From contig JACBWW010000004.1 in the NCBI GenBank assembly GCA_020086605.1, forward strand, positions 31,569,488 to 31,633,487: a DNA stretch of 64,000 bases, read 5' to 3'. Below, piece by piece: positions 14,013 to 27,160 of this stretch (position 1 is its first letter; every line of letters starts with the position of its first letter). Origin of the DNA: Lanius collurio. Taxonomy: Eukaryota; Chordata; Aves; Passeriformes; Laniidae. The position numbers and the translations under genes are program-made. The notes under the pieces are model-generated. The model did not search any database and was not told the origin of the DNA. It saw only the letters and a list, made by a program, of their open reading frames with translations.

Positions 14013-17000
14013 CTGAAAGAGAGAAACTCGTAAGTCATTTGCAGACTTGATGCAGAACAATTTAAAAATTCAAACTGACATGAACTTCAGAATTGCAAGG
14101 TATCATCATTGTGGTAGAGAGAAGGGGAGAAACTTCTGTGTGCTGGAAGTAATTTTTTTCCCCCTAGCCAGCATAAGCTGTCTATTTTGGCAGAAACAAC
14201 CAGGAGAAGTAGGTTTTACTCTTTAGCTGACTTTCGAAAAGCACCAGCTTGCCTCAGCTGGTCAGGAAGCATGTTAACAAAACAAGGGAATAAAAATTCT
14301 CTCCCAGTGTTTAGACATCTTAAGAACCTCTACAGAGCAACACGGCTGCTCTGAAGTAAGTCAAAACTGGGCCTATGGGCATGAAGTCAGATTTATTTTG
14401 CTTAGTGCAAATTCCTAGTTTTCATTCACACCCCCTCCAACCTCCTAGTATTATAACAATATGGTATTTGTAAGAACAAGCTTTAGATTTCATTACTGTT
14501 TAATTTACTATAATAAAGCATAAAAAGTGAGGTCACAGCATCTAGGTTGAACAAGTATCAAAATATAGTTTTACTGAGAGGTATGATAAGGTGCTTACAA
14601 GTAATTCCCCAATTATGCAGTGTGCTGTGAGGAATGTGCAGGAAGTGCAATAAGCTCAAACTAGCCTCTGCCCTTACCATGAGTAGAACTCCTAAGAAGC
14701 TCAACCTGTGCCAAGTATTAGCCATTTCTAACCTTTGTATTGCAATGGGCTGGGCAGAGGACGTTTGCAGTTCAATTCCTTCCCCTCCAGTTCCTTCCTT
14801 CTTGCCTTTTGGGTCAAGGGAAGTGGCTAAACAAGAATCTACTATAGAAAAGGGAGATTCTAATCTGTTAACACCACTTTCAAAACACTAATCTAGTTAC
14901 TAGATCTTCTTCTAAGAAAAAGCCAGCAACGTATGTTTCATTATGGGTTTATTCAGACTAGGAGTCCTGCATAAGGCTACCAAAAGTCACCCAGTGTAGT
15001 CTACTTCCCAGGCGAGTCAGAATTTTTTAAAAAAATAGAAGTATCAATTCTAGTCTGAAGGTAAGCCTAATACTGCTCTTAATTTCTTTACATGATACTG
15101 TTGTTTGAAAATTTACAGACATTTGGTTTGGTTTCCATACTGTTCACTACATTTAAGAAGTTATCAGCATAAAAAGATTAATTTAAATATTCTGTGACAC
15201 ATTGCCAGTCTCAAAACCAGGAATTGCACTTTAATTTTTATTCTGTTTTGTAAAGGAATTCTAACTTGTATACACTGTATTTTAATAGTTTGTAAGATTT
15301 GGTCAGCAAGATTTATTCAACTCACTAAACCAAAAGAGCATCAGGCCAAAACAGATCCTTGCATCTACCAGAAACACTATTGCTAAAAACAATAATTGCC
15401 ACTTGCAGTTTATTTGACCAGGCAGTTTTCAGTCTGCTTTATAAGTTATAAGAATTTCATACCTCACTTTAAATTCCAATAGATTTCTAGTGTACTTTAA
15501 ATTGTCTGACTTTTTAAACATGGTAATCAGATGCACAGTTTCAAGGAACAGTGAAGGCATCCTCCACATAATCATGTTGATTTGCCTTATCAATACCACA
15601 ATTCCTTAAGTACCAGACAAAACTGAGATGCTGACACAGGTACAACAAGCACTTCTGTAAAACTACAGGAATTCCGTTCCTCTTTCTTTTAACTCTACTG
15701 CACATTTCAGAGAGATTTTTAAATTACCCTTTTGTATTAATACTATAATTTCACAGTAATCAGTGTTCACTTTTACACTTCAAAATCTTTAATATACACT
15801 ACTCATTAAAGCTTTTGCTTCCTTTCTCAATGAGGATACCTATAAAATAACTTCTACCCATTTCAGAATACGGGCATTTCTAAAATAGGCTTAACATTCT
15901 CATTAAGCTACCCTTTGAAAGAAACCTTCCCAAAACATATTTATATATGCTTAACCTGGTTGGAGAAGCTAACACTGAAGTAATAAAATTACATTAAAAA
16001 AGAAAGTTACTATGACTAGATTCATATGCAGATGAGGGCAGACCACTTCCCTGTGCACCTACAAACTCCCTTATTCCAATGTTTCCCCAGCTCTAATATT
16101 AATTCATCCACAAGAATTAGGGCAATGAATTACCTGTGTTTTACTTTACACTCATTATAGTGACTTCTTAGGAATTCCCAAAGAGCCTTGCTATTGTTCA
16201 AACTACCTATTCGCTCTGACAAGAAAAAAAATTCCCTGCAAACAACAATCCTCCAGGTATACCTCCAGTAAATGTTTGTCCTTTTGATACCATGAAGTTT
16301 ATCAGTTTTCAGAGTAAGTAGTAATCTGTGATGTATATTTAGGTTTCCTGACACTCAAGCATTTGAATTGTAAGCTATGTACCATGTATATATATAAATA
16401 TATCAAGGTATATCTCTTCAAATCACTGCAACCTAGAGGATGGTATAATCTTACCACTTATTTGCTGTAAATACAGATAGGACAGTGAGCACATTCCTAA
16501 TAACCTCTCAATTACAACCTCTGAGCTCAAAGCAGAGAGCACCTTTGATGCTTACCTTCACATTTATCCGGTCTATTTGCTTATTCTGGGCATCAATCTC
16601 ATTGCCCATATCCAAAGCCATGTTTTTCAAATTCCCAAGAATGTTTCCAACTTGAGCAAGATTTTCATCCATTTCATCTTCTCTGGCATCATTGGTTATC
16701 CTGTTCAAATAATTAAGACAATGTTTCAAGAACCGAGAACTTGCTTTTATCCAGCCCAGATTTACTCTAGAACTTGTTTTTTTGTTGCACAATGCATTCA
16801 AACCAAGGTATGCTTTTCCCCTTTTACAACTTCCTGTATTCCAATAGAGCACCCACCAAAAAAGAGTGCTAAGCTAGGCACTACTACAAAAATAGCCTTA
16901 AAATTTAAAATAGTTACCAGAAGTTTAAGACATGAGTTTCTCTCAAATATACTTTATGACAGTGATAGGACTTGATACTTTTAACAGTCCCCTCAATAAC

Positions 17001-20000
17001 TGACTACTAAGCCCTATGGTTCTCACATCCAGAAACAGACTGACAATACCACCACTATGTGAAAAAAAAAAAGAATGTAAGATGAGCACTACAGTATTGA
17101 AAGCGTAGAGGTCTGCCATCTTCTCTCCAAGAAGTAACAGTTCCTCCAAACAATAATAAAAAATTTACTACTTAGCAACTTCACCTAAAACACATCTGAA
17201 AGATGCAGTAACAGGATTTGTGCCTTTAAAATGGAGGAATATGAACAGGCAAACCTTGTAATATATCCACCACTTGGTCCTCCAGAAGTCTGAGGCTGCT
17301 GCCGATTTATACTTCTTGGTTGCATGGATATCACATGATCTGCTGAGTTCTCCGTTCCATCTCCCCAGGTTGTTCTGTACGCTTTGCTGGCCTCAAAGTT
17401 CTTCGTCCTACTCCATAAAAATAAATATCTTAACCACTTCACCAGAAATATGGCTTCCTCACTGAAATTCAGTATTAATCTAGAATTTTCAGAAACATTT
17501 GTCTTGTACTCAAAAGAGATTAAATTTTGTATAGATAAAGCTTTGCCTTCATAATACAATTTCTTGTATATTGATAGTACAAACACAACTGAGTTATTCT
17601 AAGGACAGTGATTACTTTGGTCTTAAGCTTTAATACAAGAAGCAATTTCCTTAAAGCAGTACTTCACTAGAAGACAGAAACTTATGACAGTAACAGGAAG
17701 GCTTACCCTGTCATAAAAGAGAGTTGCATTTCCAACAATCTAGAGTCAAAATTAGCTCTCTTTCAGGAAGAAAGGAGGATGAATGCAAAAACTCCCTCAA
17801 AGAAATACCTATACTATGCAAGAAAACCATTAATTGCTATGTTTTTTAATCAAAGTTTAAAAAAATTACTTGGCAACAGAAAAAGTTAAGTTTCTCAAGT
17901 TAACTTTGATTATGAAATAATAGTAATAATGTTTAAATAGCTCTTTCATTCTGAAATTCAGTTGTACTGACTTCATTAAATCAACAAACCAACTTACCAT
18001 TTCACCTTTACCATGTAATACATAGGAAAAAAAAAACAAAGCATCACACAAAGCAATCTTAAGAATCACAGAGCCACAACAGCAAGAGGGGAAGACAACC
18101 AAACAAAAATTTATCTAAATTGGGGTCTGTTCTCATGAGCCCTAAAGAAACTATTTTGAGAATACTCTTATGTTCACCTTGCTTTGTGGCATTTTCATGT
18201 TTAAGCTAGGCAATCCAGACACTGACATTTTTCTGCTTCTTTAGACACCTGTGAAGGGAAATCTGTAGTGTCTTTCAGTACATCTAACTTTGCAATCACA
18301 GGCAGTCAATTTCTAGAGATACAGAGCCTTTCAGTAACCCAGATGTTATACGTTTGAAGAGTTGTGAAATTTGATGTAATGAAAAAATATTCCCCCTCAT
18401 TCTACTGCTGTTTATGTAATCAGTATGGGAAATTATGTCTCATAGGTCACATGCTACAAAAAGTAATCTGGAATGAATATATCAAGGGGAAAAAATAGAA
18501 TAATTTCTCAGTTCATAAAGGAAATGTTGCACCCAACAAATCCTAAAGAAACTTAAACTAGTCAATTCTAGCTCCTTGTACATACACAGGCTTAAAGAGC
18601 ATTTTAGATTTACTGCAGCTAGATTGAGTATGATATTTTAACCTCATTTATACTAAAGCCATAACAGCAAGAGATCTTTGTATGATTTGATTCTGGAGAA
18701 GCCAAGTCTTAGGTGCCAGAGGCAACTGTGAGGACTTTATTAACAAAAACCAAGTGACCTGAAAACTAGTTGCACGTGTGAGTAGACAGCTAGAAACAAA
18801 ATTATTTTTCTAAGTAAGCACAGTTTGGAAAAAACCTCCTCACCACCTGTTTTTAAGACCTGTTTTTCAAATTGCTATACATTCACATTTCTCAAGTTTT
18901 ATTTCTGCAACATTAGGGTGATTTACACAACCTGTCAAACCAGCAAGGGCTCAAGCAGTTGTTCACCATTTCCACAGCTAATAATACCCTCTGCAGTAAT
19001 GGACATTTTCTATTCACATCAGTATTACAAAACATCACAGCCACAAGGAGAACCGCATGCAGACAGACATCATGCACATGCAAGCACAAATGCAATAGAA
19101 ACATCACTTCAGACAGCTGATTAAATAGGCATCTGCACTACTAACACTGACCTTGTCCTAAAATCCACTTTCACCAGTTTAAGTGAATACAGCTTCTTAT
19201 CCTAGTCTTCATTTTTAGAAAGCAAGCATCAGTGTTAGGAGAGAATGGAGAAGAAAGAGTAGTAGAGATCAACAAAAACGTAAATTGTTATTAATACATA
19301 GACTGCATAACAGAACTGCCAGTATTTTGTGTTTTCACAAAGCTTTTATAAATAATCTAAGCCTAGGAGAAATTAAAAAAAAACAATAATTCAGCAAATG
19401 TTCTGATTTAGCTTATTTAGCTTTACACTTTTATGAAAAATATGAAAACCTGGGGAGGTAAATGGTTGACAAACCTGACATTGACAAAAAGGTTGGTGCA
19501 GCAGTAGATATATGAAAGACACTCACTTTCTTCTTTGCTACCCTCTACTTACCCATTTTTTTCCTGTACATTACTGTCCAGTTTGCTACACAACTATTTC
19601 TGTTCTTGTTATCTGTGTACTTGGAGTGCTACAAGAGTTCACAAATTCTGAGCTTGCTTAGTGTCAATAAGCTGCTTAACTTCGGTGAAATAAGACTATC
19701 AACTACAGAAAACAAAGACTGAGTGTGTCAAAATGTTCAGAGTCCGCCAGTTTGAGCCAACGAATATAAACCAGTAAGCGCACCTATCCAGAGCTCAGGA
19801 CATCTGCACTTTCAAGGCACTAAAGCACTAAGACTTTCAGCCTTAGAAGCCACATTCAGATCTTTCCTAAATGATCCTCAAAGTACTATTCTGCTGGTTA
19901 AGGAGACTCAGCCACTCCAAGGAATTTTTACCTTAAGTTCTGCTACTTCTTTACTGAATGATATTTTTGCTCATGCTAAAGAGCAAACACCAACAAACAT

Positions 20001-23000
20001 ACACACTATTCACTTCAGACACCATACTCAATTTATGTCTCCTTCATTTGGAAGGGCTATGATCACATCCAATTCACACTATTTGGTACTTTACTGCTTA
20101 AAGGTAAAGCTAGGACAGCATTAAAAATAATTCTGATCATTGTTCAGTCTGTTTACTTGTTTAAGAGTAGAAATCAAATGCTATACTAAAGATTAGATTA
20201 CTTAACTGACTTAGATATGGCAGCCTTAACACTGATGTTATAAAGGTACTGTGAAGTAGGTCTGAAGAATTTATGTAGTCACTAGTAAAAATATTAAAGC
20301 TTTAATACCAGTGTCTACTCTGTTCTCCTATTCTCAGCCTCCCTAAAACATGCATATTTTTCAAATGCTTAGAAAACCAATATTAATTTCCTTCTTCAAA
20401 ACATAAATTGCCTTGCTTTTAAATTAGTACAAAAACACTGTTGCAAAAAAATTATTTTTGGAATCATATTTCTAACAGATAGGCACTTACATATAGCTAT
20501 TTGCAGTCCAATTTGGTCTCATCTGCATGGACATTGATAGTCTTCTACTAAACAGAAGCTTTAAGGAGATTAGGGCACAATTGTGCAGGATGCTATATAG
20601 CAGCTATATTTACAGTAAAAGGGGCACAATGTATGGTTAGAAATAAATAGGCTTCAGTTACTTTCATACAATTTTAAAAGGATGCAGCTTTACAAACCAA
20701 AACAATCAACTTTGTTAGAGGTTCAGTGTTTTTTAATTAGCTCTTTTATTAGTGAATGTCTTCTGGTATAGTAGCTGCTGGGAATTTTCTAGAACTCCAA
20801 ATACCAATATAACTGACCTGTTACAAGGACAGACACAGAGCCCACAACATTTGTTGAGCTCTGTCAGTGTCTTCTCAGCTTCTCTCATGTCCTTATTTAT
20901 CTGGTCCATGCCTTCTTCTATACGATTTAGTTGTTCTGGAAGAGAAACAAGCAACCGGAATAAACATGGATTGAGGGAAGGTGGGGGTGGGGAAAATTAA
21001 TATTTCTTTAAAGCAGAAATAAGTTTCAGTTCTATCTTTATAGCAAGACTAGTGACTTTTTTCCTTCCTGCCTTCTAGGATTTTTTTTTTTAATTTTTAA
21101 GAAAGATATTCAGTGAGAGGTTTTGTTTACTGCATTGCAAATATTTCCCCTATTCTTAGAGCAGCATTTCTGTTGCTACTTTTAACATAAATGCAGATGG
21201 TTACAGTCACGTGAAGGTGGAAAGAAGCAGCTTCTGTAGCAGAGCTGTATTACTTTTTAACTACCACTACCTCTCAACTACTTTAAAACCTCTTTTCAAT
21301 ACTACAAACACACAGGAATAACCATCTAGGAAATCTCATTTTCACATAAATAGTCTTTAATAATAAGCCTCTAGTTTCAGCAACAACTCTTGTATGATAA
21401 TCCTTTTCTTACACTGATTACATTCTAATATTGATTTTTAGTGTTAGGGAAGAACTTACCTCCTTGCTCATCCAGCATGGTAATAGTTTTGATGCCAACA
21501 TCCTGGGACTGCAGAAAAAAATTTAGTTGCAAATATAAATTGAGATTGCAGTGCAAAATCAGAACATCTGGATATTAAATTTGATAATCCAACCAAGTTT
21601 ATAATAAGACACTGTACTTGAAATAATTCATGTTGAAAAACTATTACAAGTCTCAAATTATAACCTATGTTAGTGTAACAGGTTGAGATACTTATCAGCC
21701 TATCTTAATTAGTGGGGTTTTTATGGTGTTTTTGTGAGGCTTTTTTTTTACATTACAACAAGATGATAAAATTTATTGTAATATGCAGACTGAACTGTGA
21801 CAATGTCTATCTAGAAAAGTAAACCTAGCCATGCTTCAATTTGAGAAGCAGTATTAGGTTCATTCACCCCTACATCCTTCAAGGAGGCTGACAAGGCCTT
21901 TAGTCCTGGAAGCCAGAATAAAAGAAAGAAAAACAAAGCCTGCAAAACCATTCCTAAGAATTCAGCAGTGAGGAATATACTACAGCAGAGCTCTTTGCTG
22001 GCTCAGAGTCTTGGATCTAGCATGCAAGGTGCACCCATGCTTTACTTTAAACTGGCAGCATAGAATGAATCATCAAACTACAATGCCAAGAGAAATTATG
22101 TTGGCTGATACAGGTACTTCACATTTGTGTATGAGAGGTATTCATCAGGCTGTGGTGATTCAAATGCCTCACTGATAACAGCACCATCTTCAGCAAGCCA
22201 CAACTGTGCAGAGGATTGGATTCCTCGTACAACTTCTCTTCAATAAACCCAAAATACAGATTCGTTTCAAGTCATGTGAAAGGGTGTCAAGAGTTTCATT
22301 ATCAGTCCTAACTCCAGTTAAATCCAATGAACAGACTGGAAGAAGGTGTATGTAGAATTACTTGTTTAGAACCAAGAGTAGTCCTACCCTACTACCTCAC
22401 TCGAGCCCTACTGTCCTCATAATGAAACATTCCCACACTGTTCACAAACTAAGCTAAAAGACAAATGAAAGATGTTATGAATAGCAAATTATGCAGCGGC
22501 CAAAGACATAAGAGACCATCAGAAGACTTTTTACAACTAATCTGTAGCAGTTAGAGATTAGATCATTTTGCTTCAGAGGAAAAAAGGTAAAAGGATATTG
22601 ATTCTTCTGCAATGTAATATAATGTGAAAATCATGAAGGCTATGTCATTCTAATGCTACTACTGAATTAAAGTAGCAGCTTTTAATGATGAAGTGAATGT
22701 GCCTTGAGAAAGACAAAAAACTGTTTAAAATCATTTTGTGATAGTTAACATGCTGCTTTTTATACTTAATCTGGAGAATTCAAAAGCTTTTCCTTACCTC
22801 AATGGCCAAGCCAAGAATCCTCCTTGTGCTTTCCAAAGACTAGAAAGAGAATTTTAAAATGAGTGCAATAATTACTTACATACACATCAGTGCCTGAAAG
22901 TCTTTGCCAGTTCATTGTAGCAAGGCAATATACAAAGGTTCATCACCTTATCTATATTTAATACATGCTACAACACACTCATAGTGGCAGCACATTAGCT

Positions 23001-23442
23001 TTTCTTGGTTTTTAATCCTTGCTGTTATTTTTCTTATCCCATTGGAAAGTCATTATAAAAGATGACATATTCAAATAGATAAGAAAACCATGAAGTATAT
23101 CAATATGATTAACAATGCTGTAGGTACCCAAACACCATCACATCAGTAATCAGGACTGGGTGATCAGTACTCAGTTAAGTAAGTGACTTTAAAATTGGGA
23201 AGTTAAAATTAATTCTTATTTTTGAGAGTAGTCTTCACTCCAGTATTCACCAAGTAAAATGAAAATTTAAAACATTCAGCTAGAATCTTGCAGAATCATT
23301 ATCCTGGTCTGTCTTTATTTTAAAAAGATAATCTAATCTTTTCAGACAAGTACTATAATCCCAAATGTCTTCCTATAATATTTACCTCATCAGTGACTTG
23401 GTTGGCCCTCAGCTGAATTTCTTCAGGTGATAGCTCATCCAT
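13947..23442 (-). CDS. SNAP23: Synaptosomal-associated protein 23, complete coding region (7 exons)
   Basis: SNAP23 is the widely expressed Qbc-SNARE. It gives two helices to the four-helix bundle formed with a syntaxin and a VAMP during vesicle fusion at the plasma membrane. The coding exons on the minus strand are 23442-23386, 22839-22798, 21508-21460, 20935-20818, 17407-17255, 16700-16556 and 14012-13947, giving 209 codons (human 211). The Qb helix spans about residues 10-75, with zero-layer glutamine Q48 in LDEQG. The palmitoylation cluster is C79, C80, C83, C85 and C87 (CCGLCVCPC). The variable linker is encoded by the fifth coding exon. The Qc helix spans about 145-205, with zero-layer Q178 in IDAQN. 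All splice sites are GT-AG and phases agree. A few positions look more like SNAP-25 than mammalian SNAP23. The first exon should be noncoding in the GC-rich block near 32.4 kb. Confidence 0.96.
16556..16700 (-). CDS. SNAP23: SNAP23 coding exon 6 (Qc helix)
   Basis: This 145-nt exon encodes [18 protein letters not shown] and continues through the zero-layer Q178 to DRINVK. The donor is AAG|GTAAGC. Confidence 0.96.
17255..17407 (-). CDS. SNAP23: SNAP23 coding exon 5 (linker)
   Basis: This 153-nt exon encodes the flexible linker from [17 protein letters not shown] to SGGYIT. Its middle, from about SADHV to PQTSG, is the part most unlike human, as usual for this linker. Confidence 0.94.
20818..20935 (-). 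CDS. SNAP23: SNAP23 coding exon 4 (cysteine cluster)
   Basis: This 118-nt exon encodes the end of the Qb helix and the five-cysteine membrane-targeting cluster [10 protein letters not shown]. The acceptor is CTTCCAG and the donor AG|GTCAGT. Confidence 0.96.
21460..21508 (-). CDS. SNAP23: SNAP23 coding exon 3
   Basis: This 49-nt exon encodes [16 protein letters not shown] plus one base. It contains the Qb zero-layer Q48. Gly49 stands where I recall lysine in human SNAP23 and glycine in SNAP-25. Confidence 0.95.
22798..22839 (-). CDS. SNAP23: SNAP23 coding exon 2
   Basis: This 14-codon exon encodes [14 protein letters not shown] and lies between the acceptor TTTCTAG and the donor GAG|GTAAGG. 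It is found only by homology and splice sites. Confidence 0.95.
23386..23442 (-). CDS. SNAP23: SNAP23 coding exon 1 (start codon)
   Basis: The exon encodes [19 protein letters not shown], 19 codons ending GAG|GTAAAT. A likely acceptor, TTATTACAG, places the exon start at 23491, leaving 49 bases of 5' UTR before the ATG. Confidence 0.95.
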
Positions 23443-24788
23443 GATGAGGAAATACTACTTGCAAGTAATCACGTTAAAGAGAACCTTCCCCCTGTAATAA
23501 GATGCCAAGTAAGCATAACAATTATCCTTTAATCAGTATTTTGAGTTGAAACTAGAAGATAGTTGAAAGAATGAGAGCCTATACATTTAATTCTGCTCAG
23601 TAAAACATCTCATTAGGACTAGAAGACACTAAAATAATTATTCAGCTGATATGATCTAACTGAGGAGCTAAAAGAAACACAGGAATACTCAGTATATGAA
23701 ACAGTTTTCTTTCCAAGATTTAGCTTCCTAAACATTTTTTTTTTAAATTCTGTTGTTAAGTAAAAAACAGGAAATAAGGTCTTAAAATAACAAGCTTCTC
23801 CATGTTGAACTGGTTTGCCCAGTAATCTAGAAATAAATCCATTAACACATTTAAGTTACAAGAATAAACTTGAAGTGTTCTTTCAATTTCCATTGCAGAA
23901 CTTCCACAGTCAGAAAAAGGGGAAACATTTTCTCAGACAAAACACTACCTAAAATGATCCCAGTAACTCTAGAAATGGTTGTTATTGCATGGTGAATTCC
24001 TCAAATGCAAAAGGACCTGCAAAGGTTTTAACTAGTATGTCTGCAACTGTAGCAAAGGTTTTCTCATCTACCTTTCTCATAATAAACATAGGGTCATAAA
24101 TGAAGTCCCAACACATCATGATTTACCTTTTGCTATGAACAGAAAATATATATTTTGCCTAAAGATACAAGATGAAAAAACAATCCCACCAATCCCACAA
24201 ATAGCCTGTCAGAGACAGGTTTTTCAGAGCTAAGAAGTTCCATTTTTGTTGGAGGAATGGTATTAAAGCCAGCACTCCTAGCAATGGGAAAACAGCTCAC
24301 AAGCTGTACAAGAATTTAATGAGATGGCGCATAAGCTGAGACATAAGAGCATATTTTTCCCCAAAGAATTTTCCCCCTTAACTTTAAACTAATCCTTGAT
24401 CTTTCACACAAGCAGCTTGCAATTAAGTTCACGCTACCAATGAATATTATTCCAAACATCTTGCTTGACTTGATCTATTTTCCCCTACAAGATCAGTATT
24501 TTAGAATATATAACACAAGTAATTGCTCCTAGGAACAATTTATGTAGATTTGCCCAGCTGCTACCCCACAGCTCTTCACAGGAAGTGTGCATAACTCTGA
24601 TGGTGAACTGAAATCAAGACATGTAAATCCCTTACAGCTGATGTACTTCAGGATTTAAAGAATATTTCAGCAGGTTTGGTGTTCAGCACCTAGCATAACC
24701 TGAGACCGTGGCTCTAGGAAATTTTTCTAAAGTAGATGTCAATGCAAGTTAGTTTTTGCTATCATAAAAAAAATAATAATTAAAAAAA

Positions 24789-24800
24789 ATATATATATAT
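24789..24800. repeat. AT dinucleotide run
   Basis: Six AT units follow directly after an A-rich tract (24783-24788). Confidence 0.7.
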
Positions 24801-26269
24801 CAAGATATTCTCACATAAGGCCTCTAAATAACTGTTTGCAGTAGCCCAGTTTCAGTATATAATCAGTAAAATACCTTTTCATTCACAGGCTTAAGGCTTC
24901 CATGAGGTTTTTTTCAGGCAGTACCAGCTTTGAATTTGGGAATGTCCTTCAATCTGATTTGCACAGCTAAGGACCAGTAAAGCTGGGATAGGGAGGAAAG
25001 TACATATTTTCACTGAATTAGATTAAGCAAAGGAAAATGACATCAAGCTGGTTCTTTGGATAAAGATCTTGCACTCACTTAATATTCAGAAATTCTATGA
25101 AAATTCAATTATATGTTCAGTTGTATAGAACAAGCAGTATCTCAATTACTGCCATTGCTGCAGCCTTGGGAGCCTTTCCCTGCTTTGGGTACCACCATTC
25201 AAGTACTGTTGAAGCTGTGAGCCATAAAATGCATCTCATCTTGGACATCAATATGAATATTGCATCCCCGCCCTGAAACAACTTCTCAAGAGTCTCATTG
25301 TAATTGCAGAAACAAGGCTAGAAATGCAGCTGTATTCCCAGAGCAACCTGGAGATTTCTTTTTCATCAGCTCAGTGTTCTGCTTCTCCTTGCAGCTGTGG
25401 ATTTAGACTATCCAGAATTTCACATACCAGCATAAGCCCAACTGCAAGCTGTACAATGTAACCCTAGCTTAGAGGCTGTGTTTGAATTACCCAAGAGGCA
25501 TATTGCAGCCAATGATACACCACACAACAGCTTCTTTGGCCTTTGGGGTGAGAGCATGACAATAGCATTTGTAAACATATATAAGAAGGATTTGTTTATA
25601 AAAGAAGTCTTTAAAAGGTAATAAGACTCTTATATTTGAACAATTGCTCGCAAATACGTTATACTACTACCTTCATGTCAAGGAGGCATCCAAAACCTGG
25701 AGAAAGTGTATATACTTTTCATCAAAAACTGAATTTTGTGTTTTATTCAATACTGCCAGAATATTGTCCTGTGCTACTAGAACTACAAGTTCATGGAGAA
25801 ATCATTGAAAAACAAGCCAGTAGTGAGACTGAAAAAAGGAGAAGAAAGGTGACAGCTCTCAAACTGGGAATACTAGGTGATGCAGTTTGGAAGGTAACTT
25901 CATGAAGTTATGAATTAACTTTGGTCTATCAAAAATTAACTTCATGACTGAAGCTCACACATACTCTACTAAATTAATCATGAGCTTTACAACTGTGCTT
26001 TTATTAATAAAATCCTGTAAAAGACAATGCCATGTGAAATATGATAGTAATTACATGAAAAGACACATCAATCACATGAAGAGCTACTTCATGTAATATT
26101 AGCTATCAAACTATTCCCTCTCCACTTTGTCTTCTTCATGTTAGCTGACAAAGGAAAGAGCAATCCACTTTCGATACAAGCCAGCAGTAAGATACTAAAC
26201 CAGAAAGCATCTGGTTGCATCTGACATCAGACAATGGCTTGAAAACAAGTATTTGCCACCAAACCCCAG

Positions 26270-27160
26270 AATAGGTCAGGTTGGAAGGGACCACAGTGGG
26301 CCATTTGGTCCATCCTCTCTGCTCAAGCAGGGTCATTCCAGAGCACACAGCACAGGATTGTATCAAGATGGCTCTAGACTATCTCCAGTGAGGGAGACTC
26401 GAAAACCTCTCTGGGCAACCTGTTCCAGTGCACGGCCACCTTCACAGTAAAGTGTTGTAGTGCGGGAAAGAACCTTTTCCTCATGCTCAGATGGAACTTC
26501 CTGTGCATCAGTTTCTTCCCATTGCCTCTTGTCCTGTTGCTCAGCACAACTGACCAGAGCCTGGCTCCATCCTTTGGCACCCTCCCTTCAGATACTGACA
26601 GACATTGATGAGGTCCCCTCTCAGTTGTTTCTTCTTGAGGCTGAATAGGCCCAGCTTCCTCAGCCTTTCCTCACAAAAGAGATGCTCCAGTTGACCATTT
26701 ATCCTCATTGCACTCCACTGCACCCACTCCAGGAGCTCCATGTCTCTCTTGTACTGAGGAGCCCAGAACTGGACCCAGCACTCCAGATGTGCCCTCCTCA
26801 CCAGGGCTGAGTAGAGCAGAATCATTCCCTGGATCTGCTGGCAATTCTCTTCCTAATGCACCCCAGGACACCATTGGCCTTCTTGGCCACAGGGACACTG
26901 CTGGCTCAGGGACAGCTTGTTGTCCACCAGGACCCACAGGTCTTTTTCTGCAGAGCTGCTCTCCAGCAGGTTGGCCCTCAGCCTGTGCTGGTGCCTGGGG
27001 TTATTCTTCCCCAGGTGCAGGACCCTGCCTTTGCCTTCACTGGATTTCAGACAGTTCTCCCCTGCCCATCTCTCCACCCTGTCGAGGCACTTCTGAAGGG
27101 CTGCACAGCCCTCTGAAATCTCAGCCACTCCTCCCAGCTTTGTGTCATCAGCAAACCAGT
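26270..27160 (-). mobile_element. CR1 LINE fragment, degenerate reverse-transcriptase 3' region
   Basis: The plus strand starts with the reverse complement of a CR1 3' end (AATAGGTCAGGTTGGAAGGG). The minus strand holds shifted frames of the CR1 ORF2 C-terminus: the catalytic FADD at 27144-27155, then LYSALVRRAHLECWVQFWAP, ERLRKLGLFSLKKKQLRGDL and [17 protein letters not shown]. Several frameshifts and stops show that it is dead. The 5' truncation falls just upstream of the FADD motif. Confidence 0.92.

Larger units (their letters stand above)
14013..23385 (-). other. SNAP23: SNAP23 introns between coding exons
   Basis: The six introns are AT-rich, 0.5 to 3.4 kb long, with GT-AG ends. I recognised no mobile element, RNA gene or extra exon in them. 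Short ORFs crossing 16577-17149 and 18825-19124 have no familiar content. Confidence 0.75.

Noticed and set aside
16577..16975. Plus-strand ORF of 132 codons
   Set aside because: It is the antisense shadow of the SNAP23 exon encoding the Qc helix, extended into the intron.
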